Under the pieces are notes generated by a model. It had not been told where the DNA came from. It did not search any database and saw nothing but the letters and a program-made list of their open reading frames with translations. A DNA stretch of 64,000 bases from Astrocystis sublimbata (taxonomy: Eukaryota > Ascomycota > Sordariomycetes > Xylariales > Xylariaceae), in assembly GCA_022453515.1 (NCBI GenBank), contig JAJNNY010000033.1, positions 62,001 to 126,000 on the forward strand, in the 5' to 3' direction. The first letter of the stretch is position 1, and every line of letters begins with the position of its first letter. Shown in pieces: positions 12,860-24,765 of this stretch. The translations under genes and the position numbers were made by a program.

Positions 12860-14722
12860 TTAATCCTCGTCCCAGTTGACATTAGGCCCAGGGGGCTTGG
12901 GACCGCCTGCTTGTCTCGCGACTATAATCTGATCTACCGAGAGCACAGTCCGAGCTGCCTCGGTTGCAAGCTTGATAGCCCATGACTTGCTGATCAGAAG
13001 GTCTAATATGCCCTCCTCCTTGGCGTCAAGCGTACCACTGCCGTCGTCGTTCTAAAAAGCATCAATCAAATCGTCCCGCATGTTTGGAGGATGTACTACT
13101 CACTTCGATATCTACGCCGGTGGTCCAGTCGTCCTTCTTGTGGTGCGCTGTATATAGCCGACTGAGCACTTCCGTGGCGTCAAGGCCTGCACTTTCTGCC
13201 AACGTTCGCGGGATGACCTCAAATGCCTCGCCAAATTTCCGAATGGAGTATTGTGGCAGGCCAGAAGTCTTGTCGCCGAACGCTTGTATGCGTCCAACCA
13301 ACTGTAGCTCCGTTGCACCAGCGCCAGGTACTAGTCGCGAGTCGCGAGTTATGGCCTTAACAACGTTCACACCATCATCGACTGCCCGTTCCACATCGTC
13401 CAGGAAGTTTTGTGTGGCGCCTCTTAATACCAGGGTAGCTGTCCGAGTTACCTCGTCTTCTTGTCTGAAAACAGTCACACGATCACCGCCCACCTCGAGG
13501 GTCTCAACAATGTCAACGGAGCCCATCTCATCTGGCATCGGTGCACCTAGCCTGGCCAGAGGTGTGGCACCCACCACGCGGCAGATTCTCCGTAGCTCGA
13601 ATTTGCTGAGGATCTTGATGACGAGGATGTCATAACGGTTAAGGTAGTGCAAAGCAAGTTCCCCTACTGTCGCGCCGGCAATAACTACTCTTATCCCAGC
13701 GTCGTGCAGCTCTTTGATGGACGTCTCAAGTTGCTCTTCCTCGCCCTTCGAAAAATCCATCATCTCTTTCGCGTTGTGTAACAGAACGGTCCCCTTGGTC
13801 TCGGTCTGGCTGACGTCGATAGGGCACGAGTAGACACCGACTTTGGCTTTCTTTGCCTTCTTGATGGATCCATCAGGTTCCTTGGGGAAAACCATGCCCT
13901 TCACCACTCGACTCTGCTCCAAGCTCCCGCCCATGATCTTGACGACCCGGACGTTGTCCACGTTGAAGTTTACGGGGTTCTTGGGCATAACGGCCAGGAC
14001 GGCCTCGGCAACAAGAGTGGCCAGGATGTCCTCGTTTCCGTTCTGCTTGCTTGCCACGACGGTTCGGATCGCTTTGCTCAGCTCTTCCTGGTCCTTGAGG
14101 TCAGCGACATTGTCAACCGTCAGGTCCTCCAGAGCCTCTAGTGCGAAGTTTTGAGCACGTTCGTAGCCGGTGACGATATCGGCAGTCTTCAGGCCCATGC
14201 GGAGTAGGTCTTCGGCCTTCTTGAGAAGCTCGCCGGCAAGGACAATGACCAGGTTGGTGGCATCGCCCATCTCGGCCTCCTGCTGCTGACTGGCCATGAC
14301 GAGAAGCTTGGCGGCGGGGTGCACTACGTCGAGCTCTTTCAAGATGGTGGCGGCGTCGGAAGTCAGGATCATCTTCTGCAGGTGGTTGATGACGATCTTG
14401 TTCCGGCCATAGGGACCGAGGGAGGTCTGAACGGTGGAGGCAATGGCTCGGCAGGCATCGATATTGCGCAGGACGGCGCCATCTTCCGAATCGTAGCTGG
14501 TTCGCAGTCAGGGTGTCTGTTGTCTTGCTTGATTTGGCTGAATTTCTAGTCCCGGCTTCCTGCTCCCTCTCCCTGCTCCCTGTCCTCGATGCTCGATGCT
14601 CGATGCTAGGCCCTCTCTTCCTGCCTAGATTCCTGGGCACCTATGGTGGGGTTGTGAACGTACTTGTTGTAGCCTTGTTTGAAAAGCCCGGCGTTGGGGG
14701 CATTGGGTATGTTGAGAGACAT
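12860..14722 (-). CDS. CCT8: chaperonin TRiC/CCT subunit theta (CCT8), three exons
   Basis: Subunit theta of the cytosolic group II chaperonin, the ATP-driven ring that folds actin, tubulin and other proteins. Exons are complement 14664-14722, 13104-14496 and 12860-13051, joining to 547 residues, the usual length. The first exon gives MSLNIPNAPNAGLFKQGYN, a typical CCT8 N-terminus, and the donor GTACGT lies inside an AAC codon. The second intron (13052-13103, 52 nt) starts GTGAGT and ends TTTTTAG. The ATP-site segment LGPYGRNK is at 46-53. The catalytic-loop motif reads GDAT at 97-100 instead of the common GDGT. LVPGAGATE marks the second conserved nucleotide-site region. The protein ends in VNWDED. 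The GDAT form may be usual in filamentous fungi; I have not checked this by alignment. Confidence 0.95.
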
Positions 14723-15819
14723 CTTGACAGAGATCCTCCGCCGGGGGAGGGGGGAGTGACTTCTTGTTTACGCTGTCGAATTCGGGTCTTGTAGGTTTGG
14801 GCCGTGGTTCTCGTTGTCTGCTTCTGTGCCTGAGAATGAGCAAGCAGTACTAGGTATCAATCAAGCGGGCGATATGGGCTAGGTTCAATGTTGGTAGGTT
14901 TGCGGTTTGCTGTTTGTCACTTCTTGTGCTATTAAAATTTAGTGGGGCTGGTGCTAACTTAGGTAGAGGTACCTTAGGTAGGTAACGAGGGGCACCTAGG
15001 TCCCGCCGGCAGGGCCGTACTAGGAACCTACCTAGGTAGGTAGGTAGCTAAGATGGAGTAGTGACACCTCTTATCGATAAGACTCATGACCTTCAGGTGT
15101 ACCGGCTAGAGGGGCACATGTAGGGAAAGACATCTGCCTCCTTAGGTACATGTAGACACCCACTATCGGGGACCATACCTCACGTACCTGTCGAGCCTGT
15201 TGTGCCTGCCTACATATAGGTAGACCCCCATAGGGATGGCGGGAGCTACCCCTACATGGTAGGTACCTTAGTAGGTAGGTAGTGAACTCGACCTCAGTGA
15301 AGGCAATGGATCCTCATGAACTACAGTCGTGCCCAAACACAACCAGGGCTGTGGCAATGTTGGGTCGTCCTTGGGACAGAACTTGGGGAAGCTCACAGGT
15401 TTAACCACTCCAACCTACAAGCACCTGGGCACCTACTACCTCGCCTCTCAATGAACATTCGAGCTTAGGGAGCACGTGTTTTGCTGATTCAACAAACCCA
15501 TCCGAGCCAGCCTCGAGCGTCCTCACGACCTCCGCCTCCAGCCCATTTCCTTCCCTTCCCTTCCCTTCCCTGCCCTGGTCACGACGCTCATTGCCTGCCC
15601 ACTTCTCTGTCACCTTCAATTCCCGACCAGATCATCACCACCATCCACATCGTCGACACGGGTCCTGCCTGTACTTGCGCCTACACCAGCTAATACAACT
15701 GCTACTTTCTCCAATAACCTGCGCGCCAGGTCGTGCCGGCGAGCCTGTCCTTTACCGATCACCCAACTCGTTTCGCTACCTAGTCTTTCCCGCGTCTGGG
15801 ACGGCCTAGGCAATTCGAA
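14723..15819. other. divergent intergenic region CCT8 / HMG-box gene
   Basis: This 1.1-kb region separates the divergently transcribed CCT8 (minus) and HMG-box gene (plus). Near CCT8 it contains the CCTAGG palindrome cluster. It also holds one copy of ACCTGTCGAGCCTGT (15186-15200). A pyrimidine-rich tract with tandem TTCCC units (about 15547-15570) continues as a C-rich leader toward the HMG-box start, a common fungal promoter/leader composition. No gene is seen. Confidence 0.55.
14956..15053. repeat. cluster of CCTAGG-centred palindromes
   Basis: About 100 bases upstream of the CCT8 start are built almost entirely from TTAGGTA, ACCTAGG and GTAGGTAGGTAG units, including ACCTACCTAGGTAGGTAGGT. 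The units are palindromic around CCTAGG. The same vocabulary recurs across the gene-free parts of the window and is absent from the exons I read. Confidence 0.7.
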
Positions 15820-17313
15820 ATGGCGCCGCAAAACTGTAAGTTGACTACGTGAAATCTGGAGCAGACGCAGCTAGACTGTCCGTTTCGCTTTGTCTTGAAC
15901 ATCACTTGGTAAACCGCTATGCTTGGCCGCCGCATGCCGCCATGATCATGGATCCCTGACGCGCCGCCTCCGGCAATGCTCGGAGCGCAATGGATTACCA
16001 ACTGTCTATGCGCATTCCAGAATTGGCGTGGTCCACGAGTACTCAATTTGTACATCTGCATCCGCTACACCCAAGGTCGAGCGCGGCAGACACACATCTC
16101 TTGTTATTCATCGCGTATCCAGTCCCCGGTTCTCAGTGTCCCCATGACGGTTGTTTCATTGCTTGCTTAGACGCGCGCCGTACAAGGAATGACGGCCCCT
16201 ACGTACAGGAGGCTGTGCCCGTCCTTCATAGGCAACTATACATGATGATGATGATGATGATGATGATGTGATTTTGGCTTTATGTTGGGCAAAGCCATCT
16301 TTTCTACTTCTGAACCAATCTCTGTTTCGTGAATCACGTATTGAAGCTGACATTATATTTCGCATCGTAGCACATCCCCCTTCGCTCCCTCCAACGGTCG
16401 AGGAAGCCTACCGACGGAAATGCATACAACTCAAAGAACGATCCAAAGAAATCGAGGACGAGAACGACGCGTACCGACTACGACTCGCCCGGCTCAAGCG
16501 TCAGATACAGAAGCTGCGTCTCGAGCGAGCTATCATCCTAGACGCAATCGCGAAGCGCACGAGTACCAATGTTGAAGATTCAGAAGGCAGCCCCAGCCCT
16601 CCCCCGACTGTAGGTGGCAACATCGCACGATTCCCCGAGATGGAAGTCATTGAATACTGAACAGTTATCTAGCCCCAGGATAAGCCGCTGCGGACGAAAC
16701 GGGGTCATCGTAAGCCATCTCTCCTACTAAGCAACGACGGCGTAGCCGCGTTAGGTGCAACGTCGGTCGGCGGCAAACATCCTACGGCCCGGTCGCCTAG
16801 CTTAAGCTTAGATGGTCACTCACACATTTTTATTTAGAATCACAGAAGGATCAAGGCCGAGCCGGCAATGGGGCGCCCAAGCCCCCCAAGCGACCAAGCA
16901 ACTCGTTCGAGATTTACTGTAACGACACTCGACCCCTGCTCCAGACAGAACACAAAGATGCAATTGCGGCGGGCACTTTTCGGCTTGAGGAAGAATTAGC
17001 CAAGGGATGGAAAGTCCTCCCCGAGACCGAAAAGGATCAGTTCCAGGCGCGATACGAGCGAGAGCTGAGTCAGTGGAAAGAGGCAAGGGAGAGCTTCAAA
17101 CAGGGCATGAAGGAAGCCGCCGCGCGTGAGCGGTCTCGCGCCCGAGAGAACCGGACTAGCCGTGGTGGCCGAAGCCGATTCGAAGAGATTCATGATGACG
17201 AAGACGCAGACGACGACCAAGATATCGAAATGGGCGATGCAGACCCAGACCAGGTCGGTGATCAGGACACGGATCCCGAAACAGAGGTGGAGGACAATGA
17301 AGGCGCCGACTAG
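15820..17313 (+). CDS. HMG-box protein, possible INO80-complex Nhp10-like subunit
   Basis: A spliced gene of four exons. Exon 1 (15820-15835) gives MAPQN, and a 535-nt intron then joins in phase to exon 2 (16371-16609), reading SHPPSLPPTVEEAYRRKCIQ. A basic/acidic coiled-coil segment follows (LKERSKEIEDENDAYRLRLARLKRQIQKLRLERAIILDAI). Intron 2 is 16610-16678. Exon 3 begins DKPLRTKRGH. The last exon starts at 16838 and holds an HMG box (PKPPKRPSNSFEIYC...LAKGWKVLPETEKDQFQARYERELSQWKEARESF) and a very acidic tail. The third donor is uncertain: GTAAGC at 16710 (253 residues) or GTGCAA at 16755 (268 residues); both keep frame. The coiled coil plus one HMG box resembles fungal Nhp10-type proteins, which bind DNA in the INO80 remodeller; that assignment is from remembered similarity. 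The first intron contains an (ATG)n microsatellite. Confidence 0.75.
16243..16269. repeat. (ATG)9 microsatellite in an intron
   Basis: Nine consecutive ATG/TGA-phase trinucleotides lie within the long first intron of the HMG-box gene. They create spurious ATG codons in this region, which explains the strings of methionine or serine seen if the intron is translated. Confidence 0.85.
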
Positions 17314-18424
17314 TTGTCAGATAGCCCAACACGACCGTGTCTCACTTCGTCATGAGCTTGGCGAGGCGCTCATGGCACGTAGCTTCCATCAGCTCACGTA
17401 TTTTCCAGGCGGGTCCCAATGAAATGGAGGATTTTTTCAGGCCCGTCGTGAATCAGCCCGCCCCCTCTGATATGCCAATTGCCTCGGAACCACTACACGC
17501 CGAGGAATTTCCGCTTATTTCAGGTGGTGTCCCCTCCCGCATTGTTCATACACCCCACTGCTCTACCTTGCGTGAGCCCATGGGACAACCAATGCTCCCG
17601 CCTTACAACAACTCTCTAGGTTCATGTAATAACGCATTCATCACAAAACGGGAGACCAGGATGGAACTGAGTGTTCTCTGGGAGTTTTCCAAATTACCTT
17701 TGTGTGCGGCTGAAGATGGCGGAATTTGCTAGAGAGAAACAACACCACATTTCCATTCCCATTTTCATTTCGGTACTTTATCCCGTGGATCTCAGGTCAT
17801 GGTCGGAAAAGGCGTTGAGAGTTGTTTATCTGTACCATTATCATCAAGAAAGAGAACGGAGATTGTAGAGATTGGGCAATGCTGGTGAAAAGTCAATTGG
17901 GATCAACTGAAGTATTAGGTAAACAGCAAAGTAATGCCCGATTGGTGTGTGTATATATATAATATGCGTGTCTATTGGGTGCTCAATGAAGAGAAGCCGT
18001 TCTCTTTTGAAAATGGTTTATCCCGTTTTGTATCGCTGTGAAGCTTATCTTGCCTAACCTTCCTACCTACATCATATTAAAGATACTGCTGGATGACTAC
18101 CTAGGTAGCAAAGGATCTGACCTACCCAGTCCCGGGGAGGTCGGGTGCTTGGGTGCTTGGGTGTACGATATTGACTGATATATGAGAGAGAGAGAGCAAC
18201 GTAAGCACGCAAGCAAATTATCCATTACCCTTGATATCATTGCTTGTATATATGTACGAAAATGAACCCAACACGCCGTATGCCACTATTCCCAGCGAAT
18301 TGCAACACCAGGACCCAAATAGAAACGCTGTTATGTACCACTAAACTTACAAGCAGAACTCGTAGCTAAGATTGGGAGGCCGGAGCGTCGGTCGCAGTTC
18401 CCAAACCGTTTGGTTATCGGTGTC
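17314..18424. other. convergent intergenic region, no gene seen
   Basis: This region lies between the stop of the HMG-box gene (plus) and the stop of the Rmd1/Rmd8-family gene (minus), so it holds two 3' ends. A frame of 131 codons directly after the HMG-box stop shows no family motif and is treated as 3' untranslated or intergenic. A short AG repeat lies near 18183-18197 and a TATATA run near 17952-17960. Confidence 0.55.
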
Positions 18425-20274
18425 TTAGTCGACACCTGCGTAGAGATCTACGACGATGTTGATAGCAGCGACGACGATCTCGGCCGCGATGAGAATGATG
18501 ACTGTCCATTGATTTGTCAGCGATGGTTTCAGGTCGAATAAAGCACTTACCAGCCTGTCTGAAGACTTGTTCGTCGGAGTGAATAGGAGTGGGGGAAGAA
18601 GAATGACCCACCGATCCATTCCAGCATCTCGCCGTGCCCGTGGCTCAGCTGGTCCTTGAGCACGGCAAGAAGGTCGGCAATGACGTCAAGCCGCTCAGTC
18701 ATCAGGCCAACGCGTTGGTCCATCTCCAGGTAGCTGCGGACAGCCTGGTAGACGGGCTCGAGGTGGGGCTCGACCCAGAAGAACTCGGGCGTGTCGAGCA
18801 CGCTGCCGTTGAGGTGAATGTTGATGCGCAGGATAAAGAGCTGGCCGATCTGTTGGTTGATCTGCGTCTGCGAGAGGGCAATCTTGCCAGCCAGCGCTAT
18901 CTGCGTCGGGATGTCCTTGCAATCCTCTATTGTCGAGGCTATTAATTCTTCGAAGAGTGATGTCTGTTTTCCATATTACATTATTAGCATGTGTTCGTGG
19001 GCAAGCGCGAAAAGGGGCGGGGCGGGGCGGTTGTGCGTTACCTTGACGCTCTGGGCAATGGCATGTGATATCGCAAGCTTGGTCATGTAGTTCTGCTTGT
19101 CACGTAAGGTGATGAAGTCATTGTATATCCGAGCCTGATAATCGCGTGTGTAATAGAAGTTGAAACATTCTGTTTCTATGTCATCGGGATTCAGCTCCTC
19201 GAGCTCGAACTTCTTGATGTCCTTCAGGAAGCGCTGCTCGTGCGCGAGCGACATCCCCCATATTACGACGACGCCGTATTCGAAGAGGAATACCTCAGGC
19301 GTGTGTACTTGGGTGTCAAAGTCAGCATCTGTGGTATGTGAAGCGGTGTTTTCGACCAAGGCGCTGTCGTTGGGGTAGGATAGGTTATGATCGGCGTCAC
19401 GGCCGGGGTGGAAGGGGTGTGGTTCTTCATTATCATAGTGCTGCGGGTGGCTGGGCTGGAAATCTCTCAGAGACTCCCGCTCATACGTGGTAGTGGTAGG
19501 ATGCTCTTCGTCCTCGAGCCCGCCGGTGGAATGCCGTCTCTCGTGTGCCAACATAGGCCGCTCCCTGGGCGCCCCCAACGTCTCGACCCTTTCGGCGGAG
19601 GTTCCTTTATTGTAATTATATGGCGTGTAGATGCACTCATCGATCAGCTTGGGGTTCGCGCCCTTGGACTTGCCCCGGCCTTTCAAGAAGCGCATCAAGC
19701 CGTCCATCTGGTATTTGTTCGCCGTGCAGTAGGCCGTCACGCGCGGGAGCCGCTCGCGATCAGCCTTGCCCAGCCTAGCGGCATCGCGTCTGGCCGTAGG
19801 GTCTTTGATGCGCGTGTACTGCGAGTACACATCCCGGCCGCTCTCGTCGTCCTGCTCGTCCTCTTCGAGCTCGGGGTTCGGCAGTAGCTTCAGCTTCTGG
19901 GCCGTCTTCGAGCTCCGCTGCGGGCCCAGCTTCGGGACGATGTTGGGAGGGAGTGCGGTGAACATGGAGCCGTGGCTGTTGCGGCGACGCAGGCGGTTGT
20001 TCAGGGCGGACAGCATGGGCGGCTGGGCACTTCCGCTCGGGTAACTCCCCGAGACGGCGGAGCCGGTTGCTCGGGCATGGCTCAGGGCAGTGGTAGAGCC
20101 TGGCGAAGAGCTCAGGGACTGCGGTTCGGGGTCGATGGTTCGCGAGACCGGGTTCGCGTTGAAGGTGACGCTGCGGGCTGTCCGAGGGCGGTTGCTGGAG
20201 TCTTGTCGGATGAGGGGCGTCCGCTCCGACGTCGAGCTCCCAGAGCTCAGTGAGGCCTTGGGCGACGAGGCCAT
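18425..20274 (-). CDS. Rmd1/Rmd8 family (DUF155) membrane protein
   Basis: Three exons (complement 19042-20274, 18612-18963, 18425-18501) join to 553 residues. The first ~175 residues are Ser/Pro-rich and likely disordered, with an ERTPLI acidic-dileucine-like sorting motif at 17-22. The DUF155 domain runs from about LPRVTAYCTANKYQMDGL (177 on) through VFLFEYGVVVIWGM and the ETECFNFYYT region to YLEMDQRVGLMTERLDVIADLLAVLKDQL. The C-terminus EWIVIILIAAEIVVAAINIVVDLYAG (529-551) is one membrane segment. The last splice (donor GTGGGT, acceptor GGACAG) was chosen because it restores this helix. Yeast Rmd1 and Rmd8 are cytosolic or membrane relatives; human RMND1 is mitochondrial and supports mitochondrial translation. 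Here the dileucine motif and lack of a targeting peptide hint at an endomembrane location; this is inference. The start is the ATG before ASSPKASL. Confidence 0.87.
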
Positions 20275-20539
20275 CGTGACAGCGATTCGCAAACCAGAGG
20301 TTCACAGAGGCTCAGAGAGGTTCGCCGACCGTCCTCCGACTGGGAAGCTTGAAGCTGGGTGAAGCGGGACGGAGATGCCGCTCACCAAGGCCGCTCACTA
20401 TCTGACCCTCTGACACGCGGCACGCGTTCTATTGCGACCAGCAGAAGTGTGCACGAAGCAATTGAAGTTAATCCTGACATGGATGCGCAGATTGGCGGCG
20501 GGCTGAGGTCGTCGGATGGAGGTTCAACGTCGCATTGGG

Positions 20540-20815
20540 AGGTAAGTAAGTACCTATTCGCTACCTATCGAGTACATGCAGGAGGTAGGTACCTACTATC
20601 GATCAACACGATTGACACGGGCAGCTAGACGCAGTTGGACGAACAAAAAAAGACCAGAAAGTAAGCTACTAGGTTATGTTATCTATTAGTACCTACTTGT
20701 AGTTACTTAGGTACACGGAGTAGGGTGGCCTGGGCAGATTCAGTGGCTAGGGTACCTAGTAGGCTTAGCACTGGCCTACCTAGGTACCTAAGGTACCTAA
20801 GGTATAAGGCCAAGG
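20540..20815. repeat. second cluster of CCTAGG / GGTACC words
   Basis: Just upstream of the Rmd1/Rmd8-family gene the sequence is dominated by GGTAAGTAAGTACC, GGTAGGTACC, ACCTAGG and GGTACCTAAGGTACC units. The cluster grades directly into an AT-rich block at about 20830-21180. Confidence 0.6.
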
Positions 20816-21180
20816 TACATAGTTAGAGTTAATGACGTCGGCTGTTGCCCCAAGACGGCACTTTAAAACCTTAGTTAATATAAGGTTGTTTTTAATAGAA
20901 AGATCCATTTTCTACATGTAGTTTAAATACGTCTTTACTTAATGCATTAAATACTTTAGAAAATATTGCAGGTAAGTATATATAAGTTACTAGGACTGTT
21001 GTTAGGACAACCTAGTCTTAGGTATTCTTTTGTATAGATAGTTCGTTATTAATATAACTACGTATGGTTCTATACACGGAAATATTGTGTACTAATGGGT
21101 CGATATTTCATGTAGACGATACCAGGGCTTATATTCGTCTGAATGTGCAAATTTGTGCCTGGCCTCATGTTGAGGCCCTA
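20640..21180. other. AT-rich, TpA-rich island next to an oxidoreductase 3' end
   Basis: The block is visibly richer in A, T and TA steps than its surroundings (for example ATTAATATAACTA and TAAATACTTTAGAAAATATT) and has no open frame. This composition is what repeat-induced point mutation leaves in old transposon copies of filamentous ascomycetes. No terminal repeats or protein remnants are recognisable, so transposon origin is inference. The island ends 7 bases before the stop codon of the saccharopine-dehydrogenase-like gene. Confidence 0.45.
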
Positions 21181-21186
21181 ATCGAC

Positions 21187-22938
21187 CTAAATGATCTTTG
21201 TCTCTATCTTAAATCCGGCCTCGTCTAGGCGGTCTATATAACGTTGGCCGAGGCAAGCCGGAGTGTAGATACCACCACTCAGGCCGATGTCGTCCTCAAG
21301 CAGCGTGCGAGCCGCCTGCGATAGGGTCGTTGCTGTGACTTTGCCCATGTGAGACTTGAGATATGTATATATTGATCGATAGACTGAGAGAGCACTTACG
21401 TAGGTACATGCCGCCTTGGTACCAGGCGCGGCAAAGCGCTTGCTTGCCCGAAGCTGACGGGAGGTCCGGCGTTGCAACAGCCCGAAACTCGACGTAGTCT
21501 TTGGCGGCATCCTCTCGGCTTGGGCCTTGGCCTGGTTGGAAAATGAAACTCCGTAGAAGATTCCGGAACGGAGAGCAAAATGCCAGGAGCGCCCCACCAA
21601 TCACTAACCCGTAGTGCATCATCATTGCTGTTAGCAAGTTCCTCGTCTTCATGAACTCCCGGTAGGTGAAATTGGGTCCATAAGCGTGCTTCCTCAAGGC
21701 CGCTTCTTGCTGTAGGAGGCCCCATGTGCGCTGTACGACTGCAGCATCTGTCCCTGCCGTTAGGCTCGTTACTTGGTTGCCGAGGTTAGGGATGTGGTAG
21801 GACCCTGTGAGTTTCGATTGTATTGATGCCTTTGGCGCACTTTTCGAATTGGGGATCGGTGACAATGCGTAGGGTTTGTCTTCAGCCCGCTAGAGTCAGC
21901 AATTGCCTTTTACAGTTAAAAATATGACTGATGAAACGGGGTTTTATAGAGATGTCCTGGGAGCTTAGGTACTTGCCAGGGAGGGCAATATATGCCTCCG
22001 CAGCCAGAACGGGGAACAAATGACTCCAGTGAGTACATACGAGATGCTGCAATCTCTTTGAAACTGACTGTCTCGAAGAGTCCGATGAGCGTAGCTAATG
22101 TACCCCCTGAAGGTGCAGAACTGTAGATTGTTAGAGTAGAGCTATGCAGATTCTGCGGAATCGATCCAATTTACTGGAGTTCGTGTATCGAAACCACGAC
22201 ATCACCAACCGATGCTGACAGCTCCGATCTGATCAAGGAAGCGAGAGAGAACGTAGCTAGGTCTGAGGGCGCGGACTCCACGGCGCACTGCGGAAACACT
22301 GCAATCACATAAGTGAGTTTCCGATCACCGTCTTGATGTAGTTGGTTGAGGTTTCACCACCGCAGACAGCTGTCTGTTCGTCGCCGAAGATTTTCATGCT
22401 CTTGAAAACGGCCTGACGTCAAAAAGGTGGAGGGAATACCTACTACACGCGCCACTGGCTTTGGCGGCCTTTTCGTACTTCTTTATCATTGCCGAATGCC
22501 AAACGGCCTCGCCGGTACAGTCAAAGTAGTGAGTGCCGGCTTCGGCACACGCCTTGAATGCAGGCTCACCATGCTTGGCATAGGGACCGACAGTTGTGAT
22601 AAGTGCGAAGGTTTTCTTTGCCAACGCGGCTAGGTCTGCGTCGTTCAGGCCGCAGACCTCCACCCGAGGAGGTTTACGATCAGAGTTGAGCCCTTGACAC
22701 TTCTTCACAACATCTTCCAGTTTCTGTGCGGAACGACCAGCCACAGCCCATTTTGTGTCGGTGGGAAAGTGGCTAGCAATGAATTCGGCGGTGATCAGCC
22801 CAGTATAGCCTATATTTAATGAGATTTAATGAGACTAAGAAAAACCATCACAATTTCTGGAGATCGATTTGTAAAGAACATACCTGTTGCGCCGTAGACG
22901 ACGACGTCGTACTGGCGACTGTGCTTCTTAAAGGGCAT
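21187..22938 (-). CDS. saccharopine-dehydrogenase-like NAD(P) oxidoreductase, six exons
   Basis: Exons are complement 22884-22938, 22447-22809, 22175-22298, 22041-22120, 21400-21879 and 21187-21338. They join in frame to 417 residues, the usual length for this fungal family. The N-terminus is a Rossmann fold: YDVVVYGATGYTGLITAEFIA, then KWAVAGRS. Conserved family segments follow: TVGPYAKHGEPAFKACAEAGTHYFDCTGE, VESAPSDLATFSL, SAPSGGTLATLIGLF and ILED-type plus GGIYTPACLGQRYIDRLDEAGFK at the end. Relatives include human SCCPDH and mycobacterial trans-acting enoyl reductases, so it need not act on saccharopine; the substrate is unknown. A hydrophobic segment (GLVIGGALLAF) is in exon 5. The second intron's donor (GTAGTA, 22446) and the fourth intron's acceptor (GAAG, 21880) were picked to preserve frame and conserved residues, so these edges may be off by a few codons. 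Confidence 0.83.
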
Positions 22939-23918
22939 CGTGGCGAATGGCGTCTTCTGAAACGATGATAACTCTATGATCCAGCTTAGAGAAACGAGGT
23001 AACAACAACACGTGGTTGACTAGAGAAGGTTTGAGACAGAGACAACACTTTTATTTTATTCTCGCAGTCGGATATGCTCAGCAGGCCTCCATTTTTTCCC
23101 TCTTTGCTGTAGGCCCATAGAGCACGGGCGAAAAGCTTTGAACCCGTCATACTGTCCAGCACTCGGTCAGGATTTAGGAACCGCAAACTACGAAGAGCGG
23201 GTTCACCAGTATAGGAATCTTTACCGTCCATGCCTCGGCGTGCCAACCTCTAGAAGCAAGAAAGGATCTGACGTTCCGTTTGGACGCTTGTTAGATACTC
23301 CTGTCAGATACTGGCGAGCATCGGGTGGCATGACTAAAACAGTAAGGCGTGCCGGCCGGATTACCGAAGCAGCGCAGGGTTCCGGGCCGTGGCGTCCAGG
23401 TAGAGCTGATCTGGAGACTCTGACACGGGCTACGCGGGCACTCCGCCTTCGGGTGGCTTTCTATTCATCTGGGAGAGTCAATAGCTCCTCCGAGATAAAC
23501 GGTGGGTTGCACTATGTTCTGCTACTATGATCACCACAGAATGGTGGTGTCAAGTCATGAACCCAACTAGAGCCTGGAGGGTATCGCTTGTTGGATACAG
23601 GATGATTAATGGCATCGTCTGATGGTCACATGATGTGAACTATTATTTGAACTCTGAACCGACTTCTTCTGTTGACTGATAAGCAACGTTTATCACAGTT
23701 TCTCGATGCTTCAACACAACGTTTGGTTTGAAGAGTGGGGTTCGGGTATTTATCGTCTGTTAGAATTCGCCAACCGTACATGACAAGGGGCATATGCAAC
23801 GCGGTGGAATTCCTAAATGCGGAATGAATGCAGATCAGGGGAATAAACGTCTGTGAAGCTAGATAGCTCCGAGGCCAATGAGAGCAACTAGCCTCCCTAG
23901 CTGTATCATGTTATGGTG

Positions 23919-23936
23919 AACCGCCAGCTGGCGGTT
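23919..23936. repeat. 18-bp perfect palindrome
   Basis: AACCGCCAGCTGGCGGTT reads identically on both strands. It is isolated in gene-free DNA. Function is unknown; a protein dimer site or a chance hairpin are both possible. Confidence 0.8.
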
Positions 23937-24763
23937 TAATATGTGATGCGAGTTGCGACCCCCAAACCCGGCAGCGAGCTCTCCGGGCTCCAGGACAAAC
24001 TGCAATACCGTACATGATTTTGCCAATCCCGCGACAAGCTCCGATTATGGAAACGAATCCGCCTGCAACATCTAAGCGCGTTCTAGGTAGCATAAGTAAT
24101 TATATTGGCGAATTGATGACACAAGTACGTACGTTCAATCTGCAGCATTCGGCGCCAAAACCTGGCAGATAGAGCATATGCTCGGAAAGACAGCATCCCG
24201 TTACTAGGTTAACGAAATATATATCATCACTGCGTTGCTAATGCCATTTAAGCATGACCAATTCTTTCCTGTTCAGGTAGGCCCGCACTTTTTCCATGTG
24301 CAATAAGTGCATATAAGTAACTAAGCGTATTATAATCACGCTATAATAGTAGAATAGGAGAATATACTAAAGGTCCAAAGTAGAGGAAGGCAGCATCTAC
24401 GCACAGTTATACAACCTCCTAAGTTGAGGTAGCTATTTATGCCATCTTGTGAGGACACTTAGAGATCCAACGAACTGAAGCAATGCCTCGGTACATGTTG
24501 CCACGGGCTAGATTTCGGTTTACAGTCAAATGTCGCCTATGTAATTCCGCTTGACAAACCAACCTGGTAAACATACATGTTGATGTTTTGTCAATGGTTG
24601 AGATGGGATAAAGCCTTTGACAAGCGACATGGGAATTCTGCAATAAATACTTATTCATACACGTGCTCGTAGCACGCTATGAGCTTTCTTGGGCAGCAAT
24701 CCGAGCTTTTCCTACTACCCAGTCCCTAGTGGAGGCTAAACTGGAAATAGGCAACTTGATCAC

Positions 24764-24765
<2 letters not shown>

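Noticed and set aside
13084..13635. 183-codon frame on plus
   Set aside because: Antisense to the main CCT8 exon, with no motif; a composition shadow.
19387..19887. 166-codon frame on plus, and a 176-codon minus frame at 19775-20305
   Set aside because: Both overlap the Rmd1/Rmd8-family first exon in other frames and show no domain.
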